Positions 11,308-24,500 of a DNA stretch of 64,000 nt are shown piece after piece (the first letter of the stretch is position 1; the number at the start of each line of letters is the position of its first letter). The stretch is from contig CAIIXF020000003.1 of assembly GCA_903813345.2 (NCBI GenBank), positions 15,330,931-15,394,930 of the forward strand. Direction: 5' to 3'. The notes under the pieces were generated by a model. The model worked only from the letters and a program-made list of their open reading frames with translations. It made no database searches and was not told where the DNA came from. The DNA is from Owenia fusiformis (taxonomy: Eukaryota; Annelida; Polychaeta; Sabellida; Oweniidae). The position numbers and the translations under genes are program-made.

Positions 11308-13116
11308 ATGTCACCACCAAAAGTGGTGACATATTGTTATGGTCTCCGTTTTTTTTGCGACGGCGGTTGGTGGTTGGCGTCCGGCGGTTGGCGTCCAGCG
11401 TCTGTAACAATTTCTTACAACTTCCTATAACTTAACAAATACTGTTTAGACTGACTTCAATTTTTTTCTAAATCATCTACATGTTCTCAGAAGTTCAAAT
11501 CTGACTTTAGATTTGACATTTGACCTTCAATGACCTTCTCAAGGTCAAAAAGGTCTTTTTTCAACTTGCTTCACATTGACTAAATTTTTTTTCAAAATCA
11601 TCTACATGTTCTCAGAAATTCAAATCTGACTTTAGATTTGACATTTGACCTTCAAATCTGACTTTAGATTTGACATTTGACCTTCAATGACCTTCTCAAG
11701 GTCAAAAAAGGTCTGTTTTCAACTTGCTTCAAATTGACTAAATTTTTTTTTCAAAATCATCTACGTGTTCCCAGAAATTCAAATCTGACTTTAGATTTGA
11801 CTTAAGATTTGACATTTGACCTTCAATGACCTTCTCAAAGTCAAAAAAGGTCAAAAAGGTCTTTTTTCAACTTGCTTCAAATTGACTAAATTTTTTTTTC
11901 AAAATCATCTACATGTTCTCAGAAATTCAAATCTGACTTTAGATTTGACATTTGACCTTCAATGACCTTCTCAAGGTCAAAAAAGGTCAAAAAGGTATGT
12001 TTTCAACTTGCTTCAAATTGACTAAATTTCTTTTTTTAAAATCATCTACGTGTTCTCAGAAATTCAAATCTGACTTTAGATTTGACTTAAGATTTGACAT
12101 TTGACCTTCAATGACCTTCTCAAAGTCAAAAAAGGTCAAAAAGGTCTTTTTTCAACTTGCTTCAAATTGACTAAAATTTTTTTCAAAATCATCTACATGT
12201 TCTCAGAAATTCAAATCTGACTTTAGATTTGACATTTGACCTCAATGACCTTCTCAATGTCAAAAAAGGTCAAAAAGGTATTTTTTCATCTTGTTTCAAA
12301 TTGACTAAAATTTTTTCAAAATCATCTACATGTTCTCAGAAATTCAAATATGACTTTAGATTTGACATTTGACCTTCAATGACCTTCTCAAGGTCAAAAA
12401 AGGTCAAAAAGGTCTTTTTTCAACTTGCTTCAAATTGACTAATTTTTTTTTCAAAATCATCTACATGTTCTCAGAAATTCAGATCTGACTTTAGATTTGA
12501 CATTTGACCTTTAATGACCTTCTCAAGGTCAAAAAAGGTCAAAAAGGTCTGTTTTCAACTTGCTTCAAATTGACTAAAAAAAATTTCAAAATCATCTACG
12601 TGTTCTCAGAAATTCAAATCTGACTTTAGATTTGACTTAAGATTTGACATTTGACCTTCAATGACCTTCTCAAAGTCAAAAAAGGTCAAAAAGGTCTTTT
12701 TTCAACTTGCTTCAAATTGACTAAATTTTTTTTTCAAAATCATCTACATGTTCTCAGAAATTCAAATCTGACTTTAGATTTGACATTTGACATTCAATGA
12801 CTTTCTCAATGTCAAAAAAGGTCAAAAAGGTATTTTTTCATCTTGCTTCAAATTGACTAAATTTTTTTTCAAAATCATCTACATGTTCTCAGAAATTCAA
12901 ATATGACTTTAGATTTGACATTTGACCTTTAATGACCTTCTCAAGGTCAAAAAAGGTCAAAAAGGTCTGTTTTCAACTTGCTTCAAATTGACCAAATTTT
13001 TTTTCAAAATCATCTACATCTTTTCAGAAGTTCAAATTTGACTTTACAAGTTCTCAGAAATTCAAATCTGACTTAAGTTTGAACTCATAATATTGTGAGC
13101 AACTAGGTGGTGACAT
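11308..13116. mobile_element. Non-autonomous element with ATGTCACCAC ends carrying a minisatellite
   Basis: The left end ATGTCACCAC at 11308 is itself a hairpin (mirrored by GTGGTGACAT at 11323-11332). The right end GTGGTGACAT at 13107-13116 is its inverted copy and is followed by TTTGTCATGTTAATGCC. That right-end sequence recurs near 20510-20545, 33850 and 36490, marking a family. Inside are a GGCGTCCGGCGGTTGGCGTCC block (11368-11400) and the 12-copy array. No ORF resembles a transposase. Confidence 0.65.
11446..13080. repeat. About 140-bp minisatellite, 12 copies, dense in AGGTCA half-sites
   Basis: CATCTAC, which occurs once per unit, recurs from 11476 to 13009 at roughly 140-bp spacing. 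Each unit has AGATTTGACATTTGACC, then TGACCTT direct copies, then AAGGTCA repeated at 4- and 3-bp spacing. Some units carry an extra TTGACTTAAG segment, alternating along the array. No coding content. Confidence 0.92.
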
Positions 13117-13385
13117 TTTGTCATGTTAATGCCTTGTTTGCTTCTGTCAGGTAGTTGTATATAAAATGATGTTATAAAACATTGCAGTTGCATGGTGCAA
13201 TGAGAATGTGGCATGGAAACCCTGTTTCAAAATACATCCAATGGCATCAATATTTTATTTCAGATTATACCTTCTCCATATACATGTGCAGTTATCCATT
13301 GAACAATACAACATAGAATCATGTAGACTCCATGAGTTACGAAAACTTTTAAATTCTCTGAAAACAATTGCAACCAGAACATAAA

Positions 13386-16300
13386 ATGGAATTCCAAGGA
13401 GGAACAGAGTCTGATAAGACAATATTTAACAAGCTTGAAGAGTTTGATTACGAAAGTCCACATTTGAATGCCTTACGTCAAAGACACAAAGAAGAAGTCC
13501 AGACAAAAGTCAGGGGATACTGGAAACTACTCCAGAATTCAATTCATAATGCGACAAAGTTGGTGACTAAAGCAGATATCAAGGATATTTTGATTAGTCA
13601 CGGTGTGCATCATGGACGCAAATTGAATCACGTCAATGAGATCAAACAAGTTATTCAGAACCCAAAGACTAAGGTAAAAAATGTTAGATATATATTGGTA
13701 CATACATGTAACACCTGTTTTGTTCAGAATGCAGTGATAATTACTTTAATTTCACATTAAAAATTTTCCTTGGATTTTTTTACATTTTGAAGATGCATCA
13801 GAAATGCATGCACACATTAAAGTTGGATGTGATGTGATGTTGGATAAATGTTGTCAAAGTAACAGCCATTTTTGAAAGAAATTCTTCAAAAAAGTTCAAT
13901 TATATCCCTGCCATTTAATTTTTAATATGTGTTTTTAAACAGCAGGTTCTGTATTTAACATGGATGTCAACGAAAGACAATCATGACCAACACTTTAAAA
14001 GTATGATTTACATGATTTTACATCATATCTTTTACAGGAGTTTATCACCCTAGATGGCAAGCTGCTGAGGATGTTCCATAAGGATGGGAGAAAGAAAGAC
14101 ATTATTGAACCAGAGGAACCATTTCAAAGAATGGTGTTTGCCCACAGTGCTGACCTCTATGTTGGCTGGACTCCAAATGATAACCACCTTGTGGTAAGGC
14201 CTTTGAAAGGACCCAATTAATTGGCTAGTTTCAATAGCGTTCATCCTTGAATAATATTTTTGAATACAAAAATAGAAATACAAAAATACAAAATACAAAA
14301 ATACAAAATACAAAAATACAAAAATACAAAAATACAAAAATACAAAAATACAAAATACAAAAATACAAAATACAGCAAAACCTGTCTAACCGAAATTCCA
14401 AACACCACCTGGACTAGCCAAAAGTGTTCAGATTAGCAGGTCTAATTAAGAGGTTATTAAGAGGTGTCCAGTTAGAAAGGTGTTCTTAAATACAGGTTTT
14501 ACTGTATACGATATAGGAATATATTCTAGTTTAATTCAATTACCTATTGACATCATTTTTGAGTCAATCAGCAATATTCAAAGTATATGATAATGTTATA
14601 ATCAGATTCAGAATAATGAGCACATCATGAAAAAGTATTTTGAAAGTGTGTTTTCTTAAAAAGAACAAATTCTTATTCCTAATTGAAGAAACTGTTTCTG
14701 TTTTTCAAAATGCATATAATAACACTTCAATTTATTTCAATTTATTTTTAGCTGATGTCCAACACATTCAATGTGCACTCTGTGGCCACAGCTCAAGAGG
14801 GCCCTATAGATGCAGCTGTGTATAACAGCTGTATTAATGAAGTTGTTACATCTGGTCCTGGATACGTAACTGTGAGTATGATGTCATATAGAAATCAATT
14901 GAGTCATTCATTCACAAAATAGCTTTTTGTTAATTTATCTTATTGACTTTAACAATTAGAAAGTTTTCTTTGTATTTATAAAATTGTATGTGAAATAAAA
15001 AGTAAATCATTCATGTTTTCAAAAATGACTTCAAATGTTTAACTGAATACCTTACAAAAATTATGTGATATTTTGCCTATGAAGATAGTGTTGTTTGTTT
15101 TAGTCATGGGTGTTTCGCTATGGTAACAGGCACATTCTTCCAAGAAAAATCACACGCTATAGTCTTCCCGAGGGTGAGAGTTTCAACATTCTTGTCCTGG
15201 AGGAAACAGCTAGCAGAGCGCAAAAATGTTTTGCAGCAAATGGTACCAACGTAGCGGTGAGATATAATTCCTTGCTATGTGCGAGCATTGCAGAAATAAA
15301 GCCCAATGCTTTTCAATGTAATAAATGAAAATATTGGATTTTTGTATTGAACAAATTTATCAAATTGTCATTTATGTCAAACATATTTTTCAGATTTTCA
15401 AGGTTTATTTATTACACTCATTATTTATTCCAATAAATGAGTACTTTTAATAGAAAATCTAAAAAAAGATTTATATATAAAAAGAAAAAAGAAAATCTGA
15501 TTTTTCTTTCAAGAGAAATTGAGGGAAAGAAGCATGGAGAAATATAAACAAATATTTCTCACCGGTATTCTAAGAAACATTTTATTTTCCAGGTGGTCAA
15601 TGTGTTCAGTGGGAAGGTACTGGACTACAAGAAAGAGTTACATGTCAGAAATATAACTGCCATGTTGTTCTTTAACCCTCTCAAATATCTTATCACTGCT
15701 TCAAAAGATGGATCAAGTATGATTTTTTTATTTTCATTTTTATCAATTTATTATTTGTTGAAAATTTATTGCTATGCTTGCTCCTGTGAAACTTTAATGT
15801 TAAATATTCCCTTAATAAGATCAAAAGGTGGATTTCAACCAAAAAAGTAGTAAAATTATTTCTGTCAATGCCCCTTTAAACAGAAAGGAAACCAATGGTT
15901 TAAAAGCTTAAAGAAAATATGGGTGAAATCAATGAATTTTAAGAAAGATGTATGCCAAAAAAATGTTTTTGACATTTGTCCAAACTGTATCATGAACAAA
16001 ACTTTTCATTGACTTTTTCAGTCAAGGTTTGGAACGACAAGTGGCACCTTCAGTTAGTGTTTGTTGGGCATGACTACACGGTGACATCTCTAGCAATCTA
16101 CCCATTTGGGCCATGTATCATGTCTTCTAGTTTAGACAATACAATACGGGTCTGGAGTCTGGAGACATGTGATGAAGTTGACATGTAAGATTTTGTTGGC
16201 ATTAAGCTTTCGTTGCATTTGTTGTGTTAAGCTGCTTTCTAAGGCTTCATATTTTTCAAAATATACCTTTCCAAAAAATCTTGTCATTCTTTGCTACACC

Positions 16301-19300
16301 ATATGCTAAAGATATATTGACCAGATTCAAGATTTTATAGGTTGAAGGTTGCAATGTTTAGAATCAATTTTGTCCTTGGAAGGTCTATGTTTTCACAATT
16401 TTGATGTGAAAGTTAATATTGAAAAAAGGAAAAGAAATATACTTTTTTATCTATTGCAATGAAATTCTAATATTGGAAATAGATTGGAATTTAAGATAAT
16501 TAAACTTGTTAAAAAATTGACACATACTCCATGTTTATACCTTGATCACATTTGCTCTTCAGCAGCCACACAGCGGCTGTAGTTTTACAAAATCAATGTA
16601 GAAAATCTACATCATACTGCTTATCCCAACATTTTATTCCACATATTTCTCTCGATATCGGGAAGCTATGGCCGCCATAAGGTTGGCGTAGACCAAATGT
16701 GACTGAGGTATTGGATACATTTAATATCTAGATGATGAAATAATCCTACTTAATGAATGCATTATGAATGGTATAGTATATTTGATTTTGCAGAATCAAA
16801 ACAGAAGATCATCCTGTTTTTCTCGGGACAAATATTCAACATGAAGTATTTTTCTCCCTGTCATCTCATCACATAGATTTGTGGGTAATTCAGCTGGTAC
16901 ACTCATTGCATACCTCTGTAGGGTGAGTACTGTTTTTCTGTGGTTCTGTTATTTATGTCACCAGTCACAAAAAGTGTGATAGGCACCATTATATTGTGAC
17001 TTGTGGTCGGTGTTTTGCATCAGGATCTCAGATAGTGAGTTTGCTATTTTCGATTATATTACGTCACCAGTGACAAAGCCTCTGATTTATTTTGACTAGT
17101 GGTCAGTGTTTGGCATATCAGCATCTGAAACAAATTATTACACTTTGGTAGTTGCATCCAATTAAGACCTGCCTTATTTTATAGGTTATATTTAGAGACA
17201 ATCATTAGAGTTTTCATTATTTTACAGATATCGTGTGGAGTGCATTGACCATACCAACCACCCTTGCTATCCAATTAGATCAGTGATCCAATGCCGAGAT
17301 TCCAGCGTGAGACTGCTGGCGCCCTCTAGTGGAAATGTGATCACAACTCTGCTAAATGATCCACGGCGTGGTTTGGTTGATTGCGCCTATGCTATCGCAC
17401 ACGGTAAGACAGATCTTTTTATTTATAGTTTTGATTTATTGAAATTGTAGTTGTAAAACCTGGACATTCTTTAATGAAAGTAGATTAACACCTCCTTATT
17501 TGTTATTTGTTTATAGTCCTTAGACTACGATAGTCCTTAGACTTATCCTCTAATGGCTATTGCTGATTTAGGACTCACAAAGTTCAACAATTTCATACTT
17601 TATTTCAGATGAAATATTTGCTGTATTCAAAAATGGAGACATTGTGAAGGCATCAACACTTACTAATCCATGCACTGTTTTAGAGGAGTGGAAGTGCACT
17701 GATCCAAAGGGTAAGACTCATAATCACATCTCCAGTCCTCCAAGTTTACAGCATATTTAAAAAATTATGAATTCTTCTATAGTTTATCTACAAGCCTTTG
17801 TGAGCAACCCCCCCCCCCACTTCACGCCTCTCCACAAGGACTATGTTGATGGGTGGGGTTGGGGGAGGGGGGTCCAGAGTCTTGACGCAAGAGCTAGTGT
17901 TGAAAGATTTTGCATTTCCCTTAATCTCTTGAATCCCAGGCTCTAAAATAGGTTGAAACCAGAGAAATTTTCATTTTTGCCACCTTTTGAGATTTTACTA
18001 CAAACAAATACAACTTTAGGCGCTCAACTTAGTAAAATCAGATGGAGGAGATCATTTCTACAAATTTTAGAACAAGTTTTGGTTAAAATGGATGAAAATT
18101 GTTCAAATGAGAGAAATTTTAGTGAAAAATTTTGTGACAGATTTTCTCGTCACTCTGGGTCATTTCTGAGGTGATGAGATATCTCGTCACTCCAGGTAGT
18201 CAAGAGGTTCTCTGTGTGTACTTCTATATGATTCATCAAAACTTGTTTTTAATTGAAATATCATATTTCTTTCTTTCAGAGAGTTGTAATTTCTTGCTGG
18301 TATATGAATATGTATTTGACGATGCGGATCTATGGGGTGCCATGAAACGTGCGATCAACACAAATACGCTGGGAGTTGCCGATTCCATGGATCGTGACAC
18401 TCCTAAAGAAAAGAAAGCGCCTCAAAATATGGACAGAACACTTCTATTGGGTGGTCGGAAAGATGGCTATATTTGTAAATTCAACTGGGATACGGGAAAA
18501 GTGGATTTCAAGATAGAGGTACAGTGACACGAAACATTTTGTCTTACTATTTTCTTTATAATATCCATTTATCTGTGTATGTATCACTTTTTGTATAATT
18601 TGCACTTTATTTACCTGTTCACAATGACTATTTACAGAAAATGCATGAAACGTATTTATATTTTTAGAATATTTATTCAATTTCATATTTTGCACATAGA
18701 TTGTAGATTGTGCACCAAAAATTGTATAGAACTTGAAAGGGCTTGTACGACTAAAAAATTTGGATGTCATCCAAATGAGAAGTGCTTATGCCTCACCTTT
18801 AGCCAGGGGCATTGTTATATTTTTGCATAATTGGCACTATTTTTGCATGCATATCTTCATTGTTGGTGTATATCTATACATTACAGGCTCATGGGTCCAA
18901 GGGAGTTCTTAGTATGGTAGCAAACTCAAAAATTGACCAGCTTATATCTGCAGGAAAAGGTATCGTAGAAATTGTTTTCACATGTCATTCAAATGCACTC
19001 ATTTTGTAGATTTTAAATGTGATATATTGACGCACATTATTATGAGTTTTTTTGTCCCACATTGGTGTCTCGGAACATTTGCAGATACCTTATAGTCTAT
19101 TGGGGCTTGATTTTAGAGAGATTCAATCAAATTATTAAGTGACATTTAAATCTGACATATAATAAATTATTTCTATATATGTATTTTACTCATCAGATAA
19201 GATAAATAAAGAGGACCTCCCAGGAGTAAAAATACATGTACAGTAAAACCTGTCTAAATGGAACAACTTTGGTACCTATAAAAAGTGAAGATGTTCCTCT

Positions 19301-21529
19301 AATAGAGGTTCATTTCAAATTAAGTCAATTGGTCTTGGGTCTCTAAAGTGTTCCACTTACAGAGGTGTTCCACTTTTAGAGGTGTTCCACTTTACAGGTT
19401 TAGGTGTTTTTCAAAAAGTTGCATACAGTTCTCCTTATATACAAAGTACTGGACATCATTAACACAAAACTTTGCATTTCCAGATAACATAATAAAAGTC
19501 TGGAGACTGTACCCATATGCTGAAGAAGCACTTGCTCCTTTGATGTCTTTCTACTGTGCACACACACCTATACATATGACCATTATGAAGACAAAACTGT
19601 TTGTGGCATTCCAGGAACATGCAACAGCTACTTATAGTGTTGTACTATACAACCTTACCAACAAAAGTGAGTTCTTGACTTTTGACCATTTATACTGTTT
19701 CTCGTTGTCAGAAATTTTTCAAAAGGGAGTATTAATGTTGAAATATTTTCCATTTATTTTGATTTTTATCCATTCTTTGATTCACGTCAAATGCATTGAC
19801 GTATGGATTTTTATTCTGTCCATCTTTTCCAACTCAATATAAGTCTTGAGTCATAAAAAAATATAACCCACATTGACACTGCTACCATAAATCATAAAAA
19901 AAATCAGTGACATTTTACATTGAACAATGATATTTTTACAGATCGCTCGGACCATTCGCCAGATGATGACCACGTTGATTCTATAGTTGGCCTTGCGTGC
20001 TGTCAACGTATGAAATTGTTCTCTTCAGCTAGTACTGATGGAAGTATTCGTATCTGGGATGAGAGCAACCATCTAGTCAAGTAGGTCTTGATTTTTAATT
20101 CTGAATTGGTCAAAATCTAATTTGACCTTTTTTTGACAATGCCCTTTTAAAATATCTCTTGAAATTTTTATAGACAGGTTACAATGTTTAGGACATGTAA
20201 TTCACTAATGTATTTCGAAACTGAGAAAAATGATAAAAACAGTAGCAAAAAGGAAACGGTTTTGTTTAGTTTTAAGATGTATTTTTAGTTGGAAAATCAG
20301 AGAAAAATGTCAATGTATTGTATCATTCTAAAACAAAAAAGGCACCACAATGAAAATAGAAAAAACAATCTCAGAAAGTCTAACACAGTCAGTAGCTATA
20401 TTCTTATGGCACGAAAAGTGGTGACAACATATTTCAATCACAAATATTTAAAACCAACATCATTTGTTACAATTTGTGACACTTTTGTAACAATTTACAA
20501 TAACTTACTAATTGGTGACATTTTTTCATGTTAATGCCTTGTTTTATTTCCAGGCTTATTAAGCTGAATGCAACCCCTCACAGCATAGGATTCTGTAGTC
20601 AGAAGGGGGACCTCATTGTAGGCATAGGCAAACATCTACATTATATAGACCACAACACATGTAAGTCCAATCCCATCCTTGTACAAGTATAGTAATTTTT
20701 TTGTACATGTACATGTAGATACTTGTATATGTGGCGGAAACTGATAGAATATGATAGAATCAATGAAAGAAAAATAATCATCATCTAAAATATTGGAGCA
20801 TATATCATGTGTTCTTGTCGCTTTCATAGAAGAATGATTTCAAGGCATATAATACTTAAGGATTTAAGCCCTAGACTTAGTGCAATGAATATTCCTTGAA
20901 GGAGTTGTTTTTTGTTTGTGGAAACACTGAGTTACAAAGCTTACTGAGAGAATAAGAGAATATTGCTTCAGGCTTTCATTCTATCTGAGCAACTGGAATT
21001 ATGATTTTTCTGTTTCAAGTTATTCTGAAGATACCCGAGCTTTGCATTCATTCGAGCTTCTTCTTCAGGAGTGGTAGTTTATAAATAGACTCTGCTTTCA
21101 GGGTTTTCTGAAGCAGAAAGTCCTTGAAGAAATAAGATAAAACAAACTCGGACATAATAAATTTTGTAAATTTTTAATATAATCTTAGGTTAATTTTATT
21201 TTTAGAACTTTTTCAAAGCTTATAAAAAGTACGACATTTTTGATGCTATGGTCTTTAATGAATCAGGTTATCAAAATACATGTAAAGTACCATTTTTCTA
21301 ACAACTTGATTTTGCAAGCATTGTTGTTCATCATAATATAAGCTGATCAATATGTATATACAGCATTATTCAACATTTCAGATTTACCAAAAGCCTACAA
21401 GAATCGTCAAGTGTCCATGACATTTCCTCATGAGCAGGAGGAGGAGCCAATACCATATGATGACGCATTATTGGAGAATCTCCGCAATGATGACATTAAA
21501 CGGCTCAAAGCTTCACATTCATCATTCAA
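13386..21529 (+). CDS. WD40 gene, exons 1-15 (both propellers)
   Basis: This segment encodes residues 1-766. Recognisable blades: SIKVWNDKWHLQLVFVGHDY then LDNTIRVWSLETC in exons 5-6; NMDRTLLLGGRKDGYICKFN in exon 10; SAGKDNIIKVWRLYP across exons 11-12; STDGSIRIWDESNHLVK in exons 13-14. At exon 7 two donors are possible; only the one at 16923 keeps the frame open into exon 8 (the earlier GTAATT gives a stop). A 5' untranslated exon may begin at 13263, after a TTTCAG. Introns of 300-700 bp between these exons contain MITEs listed separately; those at 15257-15592 and 20661-21381 hold nothing recognisable. Confidence 0.9.
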
Positions 21530-24500
21530 GTAAGACAACTAATGTACTTATAAAAATATTCAAAGTTAATGTTATATCTTTTTCCAGTCTAACATATGCG
21601 TTGAATTTTAATTACTTGAGCTGTCATAATAACCTTCAAAGTTGAAGAATTCTTCCAACCTAATCAAAGATCAGAACAATCTTAAATTGTCATTAGCCCC
21701 TTGACTAGAAATCAGTCAAAAATGTGATCTAAGACTAAGATAATAAGGAGCTGTTAGTTGTCTCAATAGAGTAAAATGTCCACTTTTTGCATTGTGCTGC
21801 CAACGAAGTTACAAGAGTTCACCATCCTCTGATCTGTATCGCAATATGTACATGCATGTTTCATCAGAATTCTTATGATTGGCTCCAACAACCAAATCTC
21901 CAACAGAGTTTGGATGAATGCTAAATGGCTCACAATAATCTGGGGTATTCAAATCTTTTATAAAGTTACCATTCGGTGTTAAGATTTTGATGGTTGATTC
22001 ATATAGGTTAAGTACAATGATATTGTCCTTGATATCAACAAATGCTTCAAGATCTTGGTCATTTTCAGTGAGTGTGTATACTTCCCTTGTTACAGCACAT
22101 TCTCTTTCAATCTGTGTAATAGAGATGCAACTTGGATGTGACATGATAATGTCACCTTTACTGTTGACAGCCATCTCATGTACTTCCAAATCCGGCAGAG
22201 CCTCCATTTTGTATGAACCCAGAATTTTCCCTGATTTGTACTTCACACGCAATATCTGGTCATCATCTGCCAACATTAAAACTTCATCAGATTGATTTAT
22301 CACAAAATTCTCCAGTCCTTTGACATTTGGTATGTGACGGTTTGTTAGACTGTGACCATCATCATTATAGAGTCTCATCTTTATGCAGTTGTCTTGCTGG
22401 TAGCAAAATGCGACACAGTTATCATTTGTCCTATTCATTGCGTCCCAGTCTCCAGGGATATTAATCATTCTTCCAATGGGAACCAAGTCCTTGTCAAAAA
22501 ACTCAAGTTTATTTGAGGATGCAGTTAGTACATTGTCATTTTTCAATACAGTTATCCAGTCGATTTCTTTTTTCAAAACAGTAAGATGTGTCACTCTTGG
22601 AGAGCTCTGAGATTGTAAAGATACAGATTTCAGTTGTGCTTCAAGGCCCATACCTTTCTTATCTTCCAAATTTTGATTGAGTTGAGAGTCCAAAGAACTG
22701 TTTTCTATGGTAGGAACAATTTTGTCATTATCTACATCTTGTTCTATGGTTGCAAGGATGATGTTGGCAGCATTGATTTGGCTTGGTTTAACTTGAAACT
22801 CTCGATCTGGATCAATCTGAAGATCAGGAATCATTGACCAAATTTCACGCTTGGCATTCATTTCTGGTATCATGTACACAATGTCTGCAGGATGACCATG
22901 ATCTCGGAGGGCTTCTAATTGCTTTACAGTTCCATCAATGGCATCTTTATCGAATTCGAGGTTAGCCATATGTGTAATCATATTTTTAATTGAAGCATTT
23001 CCAGCAGCAGTCACTTTAGCTTCCAATTCATTGAAGTGGGCATTCACATGGGCTGATACATTCTCTCTGTCAGAGGCAAGTTGGGCTTTAGAGTTCTCTG
23101 TTCTTTTTTCGATAGCTTGCCTTTGAACAAGAGTATCACTTAAGTTCTCTTCATATTTGGCTGACCTCTGCTTACCAAGGTCAATAATGGAGTTTAAGTT
23201 CTTTAAAGTGGACTTTGCTGTCGTCTCAATGTCCTCTAACACATGGCCTTGGTGATTGAATGCAAAACAGTCTTGGCAGATAAGACGCTGATCTTTTTTG
23301 CAAAAGTACCTTAAAGGTTCTTGAGTATGCACTTGACAGTACAAGGTCCGTTTAGATAACAAGTCCATGGCAGCCTTGGTATCTTTAGATGTGTCACCAC
23401 TTAGCTCAAGTATTTTGTGCAGCTTTGAATTACGTGACCGTTTATGTGCACGATTGCATGCTTTGCAGAGCTTCTCATTGCAATCCAGGCACTTGGAAAT
23501 GGCTGGGACCTGCTCATTCTCCTCTAAACAGATGTCACAATTCCGTACATCTTTCGATGATGCTGATCGATCTTTTGCAATGTCCAAAACAGAGTTCACA
23601 AAAAAGTTCACCTTGAGACCTGCAGCCCCTTGATTAGGTATCGGGCAATCATCTCTGCAGATTGGGCAAGGGAACGATTTCTTATCCTGATGTTTATCCA
23701 TTGTGTCCTGTATACACTTTCTGCAGTAACTGTGCATACATTGTAGTGATCTAGGATCATCTAAAACCTCCATACATATTGAACATGTCACAGATTCCAC
23801 TAAAGCATCACTCTCGTCTTGTTTAGCTGTCGCCATTTTTCAGACTTTCTTTTATGGTGCGACTAGTCATATGATGCTTGCCTTGTTGCCACTCCTTAAT
23901 TATTTGATTTTGCTATCTGCAACCAATCAGAATGAATGAATAAGTCACTTATGAATGTTCCACATACAGACATACCAGAAAAATTAATATATAACCTTTT
24001 TAAAACCTCCGACTTCAAATTACAGCAACAATCTATTTGTATATCATTAACTATCCACGACATTTGTATATCACAGTGTATTACTTTACTCCTCTTGTTC
24101 TTAAAGTGACAGTTAAGATTATATATAAAGTGTTGTCATTTTTGCAAAAAGCATGCCTATGGTTCTTAAACTTGATATTCAACGCCTGGGTGCAATATAG
24201 GTTGACATTGTGTCTTGTTCGAAAAAAGGTATTACATATTATATGGAATGTTGTAAACAAAGGAATATTGTGAACTTGTAACATTTTGTAGCCATGTTCA
24301 GCGTCTGTAACAGATTCTCACAAGTTTCAATAACACGGACGTGAGTGAAATTTTTACTGTGAACATATATAAACAATGTTATGAGTTCCAACACATTTTT
24401 GCTAATATCTGTTAACGTGGCAAAAAATAAGTGGACTTGTAACTATTTTGTAACTATTTGTAATAATTAGTTTTCACATGAACTTTTTATTTTCAACACA

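Noticed and set aside
16794-16892. Earlier donor (GTAATT at 16893) for WD40 exon 7
   Set aside because: Using it puts the next exon in a frame with an immediate stop; the GTGAGT at 16923 preserves the frame.
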